Part shown: positions 8,496 through 10,749 of the stretch, in pieces
How positions within the stretch are numbered: position 1 is the first letter of the stretch
Layout of the letters: each line of letters starts with the position of its first letter
Assembly: GCA_041546305.1 (NCBI GenBank)
Contig: JBFEWO010000094.1
Span: 1 to 10,749, forward strand
Direction: 5' to 3'
Length of the DNA stretch: 10,749 bases
Source: JBFEYJ01 sp041546305
Lineage (GTDB): Bacteria; Pseudomonadota; Gammaproteobacteria; Thiohalomonadales; Thiohalomonadaceae
Translations under genes and position numbers: made by a program
Notes under the pieces: generated by a model
What the model saw: only the letters and a program-made list of their open reading frames with translations
Told to the model about the DNA's origin: nothing
Databases searched by the model: none

Positions 8496-8519
8496 GTAAC
8501 TAATGTTACAGTCAGTTAC
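8496..8519. promoter_or_regulatory. Possible operator: inverted repeat GTAACT / AGTTAC
   Basis: GTAACT (8496-8501) and AGTTAC (8514-8519) are perfect inverted arms separated by 12 bases, and a further GTTAC sits between them at 8505-8509. The cluster lies about 55 bases before the start of the DUF2892-type gene, where a repressor or activator could bind. The regulator is unknown. Confidence 0.25.
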
Positions 8520-8573
8520 TCAGCTACTTTTTATTCTTGTCGCTCACTAAAAACCAATTAAGAGGAGTGAAAA

Positions 8574-8804
8574 ATGGGCAGTTTTGTTCGTTTTATGTCA
8601 TCAACTGCTGGCCGTGTTATTCGAATCCTTGCCGGTATCGGCCTGATAGCCTGGGGATTTACTGGACTAAGTGGGGACAATGGTTATCTCATCGCTGGAA
8701 TTGGCGCTATTCCACTGCTAACTGGCACATTAGACATCTGCCTGTTTGCTCCATTGCTCGGTCATCCACTTAAAGGCTCACGGGTTCGCACAAGTAATGG
8801 TTGA
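8574..8804 (+). CDS. Small membrane protein, DUF2892 (YgaP transmembrane-like) type
   Basis: A 76-residue protein with two hydrophobic segments: about 16-29 (VIRILAGIGLIAWG) and about 38-60 (LIAGIGAIPLLTGTLDICLFAPL). The pattern R-x-x-R-I, then LIAWGF, a short polar turn, then LLTGTLDICLFAPLLG follows DUF2892 proteins. There a basic N-terminal segment precedes a TM hairpin, and a Cys-x-x-x-x-LLG motif sits near the end. Some DUF2892 domains are fused to rhodaneses (YgaP), but no rhodanese gene is next to this one. ATG 8574 has a strong Shine-Dalgarno sequence (GAGGAG, spaced by about 7). It is monocistronic in appearance, since the next gene is on the other strand. The exact role is unknown. 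Confidence 0.75.
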   Translation: MGSFVRFMSSTAGRVIRILAGIGLIAWGFTGLSGDNGYLIAGIGAIPLLTGTLDICLFAPLLGHPLKGSRVRTSNG

Positions 8805-8834
8805 CAGGTAACCATCAATAAAATGCAATAAAAA

Positions 8835-8858
8835 TTAAGGGGACGGAGGGAATAATTG
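8835..8858 (+). repeat. RAYT-associated repeat, outer left copy
   Basis: TTAAGGGGACGGAGGGAATA marks the left limit of the RAYT unit. It is the inverted counterpart of the copies at 8873-8888 and 9631-9654 and shares the core GGGGACGGAGGGA. Confidence 0.7.
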
Positions 8859-8888
8859 TTGAACAATTACTCATTATCCCTCCGTCTC
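8839..8888. repeat. Hairpin at the 3' end of the RAYT gene
   Basis: GACGGAGGGAATAAT and ATTATCCCTCCGTC are inverted arms, with one extra A in the first. Between them AATTGTTGAACAATT (8854-8868) is itself a palindrome. One arm and the stop codon are part of the transposase reading frame. On the transposase strand the structure may also end transcription, and for DNA it is the sort of single-stranded hairpin that RAYT enzymes recognise. Confidence 0.65.
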
Positions 8889-9559
8889 GGTCTCCCCCTC
8901 TTCATATTCCCTAAAGTAATTCCATACTGGGTTTCAATCTGAGCCCTGAACCGGTCATCCCCAACGGGCTGACAATAATGGGCCGCCTTCCGTATCAAGT
9001 GAAGATCCTGTTCGCTGAGTTGGTACCTGAAGAGTTCCCGGTAAGCACGTGCGCGTTCATCTGCAGTTCCTCCCAGCTGAAGATACTCATCATGAGGGGA
9101 AAGCCAACTCGCATCACTCCAACCATTCACCCCATAACTTGACCAGCGGTACTCTTCCGGGCGCGATACCATCCCCGCCCTCACTGGATTCAACTCAATA
9201 TAGCGATAGCAACGTAACAGGTATCTATCGGACTGGATCAAACTGGAGCGATGTCGCCCTTCCCAAAGGGTGCCTGTTCGCCGGTATTTCAGATTTATAT
9301 ACTGCGCGTAGCGACTTCCAACAACCTTCATGGTATCGGAAAGGGAGTGTTTCGCCTCAGGAGTAGCCAGGATATGGATGTGGTTCGTCATCAGGCAATA
9401 GGCATGGACTCTGACACCATAGCGTTTTGATAACTGGCGCCAAAGTTCAAGATAGTACTGATAATTTTCCGGCTCGATGAAACAGGCTTCGCGATTATTA
9501 CCGCGCTGAACAATGTGGTATGGAAAACCTGGTAGGTAGTTTCTTGCTCTTCTCGGCAT
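8867..9559 (-). CDS. REP-associated tyrosine transposase (RAYT, Y1/HUH family)
   Basis: A 230-residue Transposase_17-type protein, apparently complete. The opening RRARNYLPGFPYHIVQRGNN is diagnostic. The metal-binding HUH motif is His60-Ile-His62 in MTNHIHIL. SRYAQYIN (82-89) holds the candidate nucleophilic Tyr (84 or 87). TGTLWEGRHRSS and YRYIELNPVRAGM are family blocks. The basic tail GRPRRRDNE ends inside the 3' hairpin. These single-copy enzymes cut and join repeat hairpins on single-stranded DNA and drive the spread of REP-type repeats rather than moving as classical IS elements. ATG 9559 has AAAGGA at good spacing and a fine promoter upstream (TTGACC, 17 bases, TATAAA). Matching repeats lie at 8835-8858 and 9631-9654, and no target-site duplication was recognised. 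Family call is firm; activity is unknown. Confidence 0.95.
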   Translation of the reverse strand: MPRRARNYLPGFPYHIVQRGNNREACFIEPENYQYYLELWRQLSKRYGVRVHAYCLMTNHIHILATPEAKHSLSDTMKVVGSRYAQYINLKYRRTGTLWEGRHRSSLIQSDRYLLRCYRYIELNPVRAGMVSRPEEYRWSSYGVNGWSDASWLSPHDEYLQLGGTADERARAYRELFRYQLSEQDLHLIRKAAHYCQPVGDDRFRAQIETQYGITLGNMKRGRPRRRDNE

Positions 9560-9580
9560 AGCAGTTCCTTTGCAGTGCCT

Positions 9581-9652
9581 TGATGGGAATAGCTCTAACT
9601 TTATAACTCAGCCATTCTGACTGGTCAAAATTTAATCCCTCCGTCCCCTTTT
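9581..9652 (-). repeat. 72-bp direct repeat, copy 1 (RAYT leader and promoter)
   Basis: This block contains the RAYT promoter, leader start and the GGGGACGGAGGGATTAAA end. It aligns without gaps to 9812-9883 with six mismatches by hand alignment. Confidence 0.85.
9600..9628 (-). promoter_or_regulatory. Promoter of the RAYT gene
   Basis: On the minus strand TTGACC (9628-9623) and TATAAA (9605-9600) stand 17 bases apart, close to the sigma-70 consensus. The start codon at 9559 lies about 40 bases downstream. The -35 box abuts the terminal repeat, so the element carries its own promoter. Confidence 0.7.
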
Positions 9653-9654
9653 TT
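9631..9654 (-). repeat. RAYT-associated repeat, upstream copy
   Basis: On the minus strand it reads AAAAGGGGACGGAGGGATTA and so on. It shares the core GGGGACGGAGGGA with the copies at the other end of the unit and forms the 5' boundary of the RAYT element. Confidence 0.7.
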
Positions 9655-9786
9655 ACTCTTGGCGGTTGTGCCCACGTTGAACAACGTGATGTGGGAATTC
9701 AGGTAATACCACTCGCCCAGTCCTTGGCATAGTAGGCTTCCTTTGTGTGAAAAATCCTTTTCGAGTCTATCGAAAAACGACTAATA

Positions 9787-9806
9787 AATAAATCTGTCCC
9801 CTTTTT
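9787..9806 (-). repeat. Variant RAYT-type repeat (GGGGACAGATTTATT)
   Basis: On the minus strand AAAAAGGGGACAGATTTATT resembles the RAYT ends but has CAGATTT where they have CGGAGGG. From general knowledge, GGGGACAGATTTA-type motifs occur often beside Transposase_17 genes in proteobacteria. It is probably the footprint of a related but distinct element. Confidence 0.5.
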
Positions 9807-9811
9807 CTCTA

Positions 9812-9883
9812 TGATGGGAATAGTTATAACTTTATAACTCAGCCATTCTGACTGGTAAGAATTTAATCAATCCGTCCCCTTTT
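9812..9883 (-). repeat. 72-bp direct repeat, copy 2 (orphan RAYT leader)
   Basis: This matches 66 of 72 bases of the RAYT promoter region but has no transposase attached. The -10 TATAAA is kept. The -35 changes from TTGACC to CTTACC, and the end core changes from GACGGAGGGATT to GACGGATTGATT. It looks like a non-autonomous or left-over 5' end of a related element. Confidence 0.8.
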
Positions 9884-9890
9884 ATTTTTA

Positions 9891-10427
9891 TTAATTATCT
9901 ATGTATTGTGTTATTTCTATTTTTTTAAAAATAACATTATCTTTGTTAAAAATGGTCATTCCAATAGTTTTGGTGTCTAACCAAAATACTCCCGATGTAT
10001 TCTCACTCTTAAATACATCATGAGTAGATAAGGAATAATTCTCATTGAGAACCAGCACATGAACACCATCAGAATCATTGTATGCCACATACCCTGTGTC
10101 AGGGTTGATATCGAAATTAGATTCACCAACCCCACCAATAGAGTTTAATTTTGTTGTTATGTTTTCACCTAGATCAATAACTTCTAGTATGGCCACCGCT
10201 TCCGTGAACTTAGGATCTTGATACGCAACAAAAACCTTACTCTTGCTAATCCATCCAAAACCATAAATGGTTTCAGCCCATTTTATTGTTTTATATGTAT
10301 CGTTGTAATATGCATTGAGCATGGTTCCACGAATGAGAATTAATCTATTGGCGTAGTCCGCATAAGAATTACACGAAAACACATTTAGGCAGAAAATTAT
10401 TAAAAATACTAATAAGTTCTTATGCAC
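9891..10427 (-). CDS. Probable secreted protein of unknown function, AT-rich
   Basis: A 178-residue frame with a classical signal peptide: basic MHKN, hydrophobic LLVFLIIFCLNVF, and likely signal peptidase I cleavage after SYA at about residue 24. VFSC just before it is a poor lipobox, so a lipoprotein is less likely. The mature part is rich in Asn, Asp, Tyr and beta-branched residues, with repeating short strand-like stretches such as WISKSKVFVAYQD, DINPDTGYVAYND and VFWLDTKTIGM. These resemble blades of a TolB/WD40-like propeller, but the protein is too short for a full one. No family is recognised. Base composition is far more AT-rich than neighbouring genes, which suggests recent transfer. 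The start is GTG 10427 with a weak AGGG upstream. It lies between two RAYT-type elements. Confidence 0.6.
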   Translation of the reverse strand: MHKNLLVFLIIFCLNVFSCNSYADYANRLILIRGTMLNAYYNDTYKTIKWAETIYGFGWISKSKVFVAYQDPKFTEAVAILEVIDLGENITTKLNSIGGVGESNFDINPDTGYVAYNDSDGVHVLVLNENYSLSTHDVFKSENTSGVFWLDTKTIGMTIFNKDNVIFKKIEITQYIDN

Positions 10428-10648
10428 AATTACACCCTATATATGTTTGAGTTAGACAGCGACCTAATAACCAGAATATGCAATGTTAAGACGTGCTATC
10501 AAATGGCGTTGGTAGGTAATCTCCCGTTGGGAAGTCACCAAGCGCCCCATTTAGGTCAACTTCGCCACCATCATTTCGCTGCTGCAAGGTTTCCAAATCT
10601 CCATTTCGGAATTCCGGGGACAGTATACCTATTTCCGAGACTTCAAAT
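10428..10648. other. Stretch between the AT-rich gene and the transposase tail
   Basis: This holds the repeat at 10610-10634 and a doubtful small ORF (10486-10662). No clear promoter for the AT-rich gene was found, and no RNA gene was seen. Confidence 0.4.
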
Positions 10649-10662
10649 TCAACTGGAGTCAT
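10486..10662 (-). CDS. Doubtful 58-residue ORF downstream of the transposase tail
   Basis: ATG 10662 lies inside the last codons of the transposase fragment. An AGGAAA sits about 8-10 bases upstream, and the frame runs to TAA at 10486. The first third is read through the mobile-element repeat (EIGILSPEFRNG), which speaks against an evolved start. The rest, with GGEVDLNGALGDFPTG, looks more protein-like and acidic, and could be the 3' end of a gene cut by the element. No family is recognised. It is 58 bases upstream of the AT-rich gene on the same strand. Confidence 0.25.
   Translation of the reverse strand: MTPVEFEVSEIGILSPEFRNGDLETLQQRNDGGEVDLNGALGDFPTGDYLPTPFDSTS
10610..10634 (+). repeat. 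RAYT-type repeat of a second kind (GGGGACAGTATACC)
   Basis: AATTCCGGGGACAGTATACC and the following TATTT lie 14 bases beyond the stop of the transposase fragment. From general knowledge, GGGGACAGTATAC-type ends are found beside Transposase_17 genes in gammaproteobacteria. The core differs from the GGGGACGGAGGGA of the complete RAYT in this window. Confidence 0.55.
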
Positions 10663-10749
10663 GTTTAGGTTTCCTCCCCGGCTTTCTCTGAGCGAGAGGC
10701 TTTCCTGTTATCCTTTCAAGCATTCCAATAAAGCTTCCATCCCCAAGAG
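10649..10749 (-). CDS. C-terminal tail of a second RAYT-like transposase, cut by the window edge
   Basis: A minus-strand frame enters from the right edge and ends at TGA 10649-10651. Its 32 complete codons read LGDGSFIGMLERITGKP, then LAQRKPGRKPKHDSS. The pattern of a final helix (F..MLE..TG) followed by a basic RKPGRKPK tail is typical of Transposase_17/RAYT proteins; compare RFRAQIETQYG and KRGRPRR in the complete copy. Only the tail is visible, so catalytic motifs lie outside the window. An adjacent GGGGACAGTATACC repeat supports the call. It could also belong to a truncated copy. Confidence 0.65.
   Translation of the reverse strand, partial: LGDGSFIGMLERITGKPLAQRKPGRKPKHDSS

Larger units (their letters stand above)
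9655..9890. other. Repeat-rich stretch between the RAYT unit and the AT-rich gene
   Basis: No gene with a start codon was found. The stretch holds a hairpin CACGTTG-AA-CAACGTG (9673-9688), a variant repeat at 9787-9806, and copy 2 of the 72-bp repeat. A minus-strand frame without a start codon is open from about 9865 to a TGA at 9699-9701 (ending AYYAKDWASGIT). It may be the tail of a decayed gene, or chance. Confidence 0.5.

Noticed and set aside
9699..9865. Minus-strand open frame ending AYYAKDWASGIT
   Set aside because: It has no start codon and passes through two repeats; at most it is a remnant.
9581..9883. Repeats considered as a CRISPR array
   Set aside because: Only two 72-bp copies with one long spacer and no cas genes; they match the RAYT promoter region instead.
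10422..10691. Plus-strand ORF of 89 codons at the right edge
   Set aside because: It overlaps the transposase tail and repeat on the other strand and has no protein-like features.

Overview
The window looks like a chromosomal segment of a gammaproteobacterium. The long housekeeping proteins (AcnB, GalE, an MtaB-type methylthiotransferase, a Zwf remnant) read like gammaproteobacterial versions. The two kinds of short interspersed repeat, one REP-like and one of the GGGGACGGAGGGA type tied to RAYT transposases, are also common there. I cannot name the genus; an environmental or sulfur-oxidiser-like lineage is a guess. No rRNA, tRNA or CRISPR array was seen.

Left part (1-5353, all minus strand): acnB (aconitase B, TCA cycle), then galE (UDP-glucose 4-epimerase), then, after a gap of about 310 bases, a MurJ/MviN-type polytopic flippase that runs off the left edge. 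The flippase lacks several charged residues known to matter in E. coli MurJ. It may therefore be a MurJ-like paralogue for another lipid-linked glycan, which would fit with galE next door.

Middle (5354-8804): divergent from acnB is a decayed zwf (glucose-6-phosphate dehydrogenase). It lacks the N-terminal NADP-binding fingerprint and has an in-frame TAA where the family has a conserved Glu. Two copies of one REP-like palindrome lie on either side of it in opposite orientation. Converging on it is an intact MtaB-like tRNA methylthiotransferase gene. Next, on the plus strand, is a small DUF2892-type membrane protein.

Right part (8805-10749) is accessory DNA. It holds an intact RAYT (REP-associated tyrosine transposase, Y1/HUH family) with its repeats. 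The last codons of this gene form one arm of a hairpin. Upstream of it is a 72-bp direct repeat that duplicates the RAYT promoter and leader, and a variant GGGGACAGATTT repeat. Next is an AT-rich gene for a probable secreted protein of unknown function. At the right edge is the C-terminal tail of a second RAYT-like transposase with a different repeat type (GGGGACAGTATACC). No new multi-gene defence or metabolic system can be defended from this sequence. The most informative signals are the broken zwf with its REP pair, and the nested RAYT/repeat cluster.
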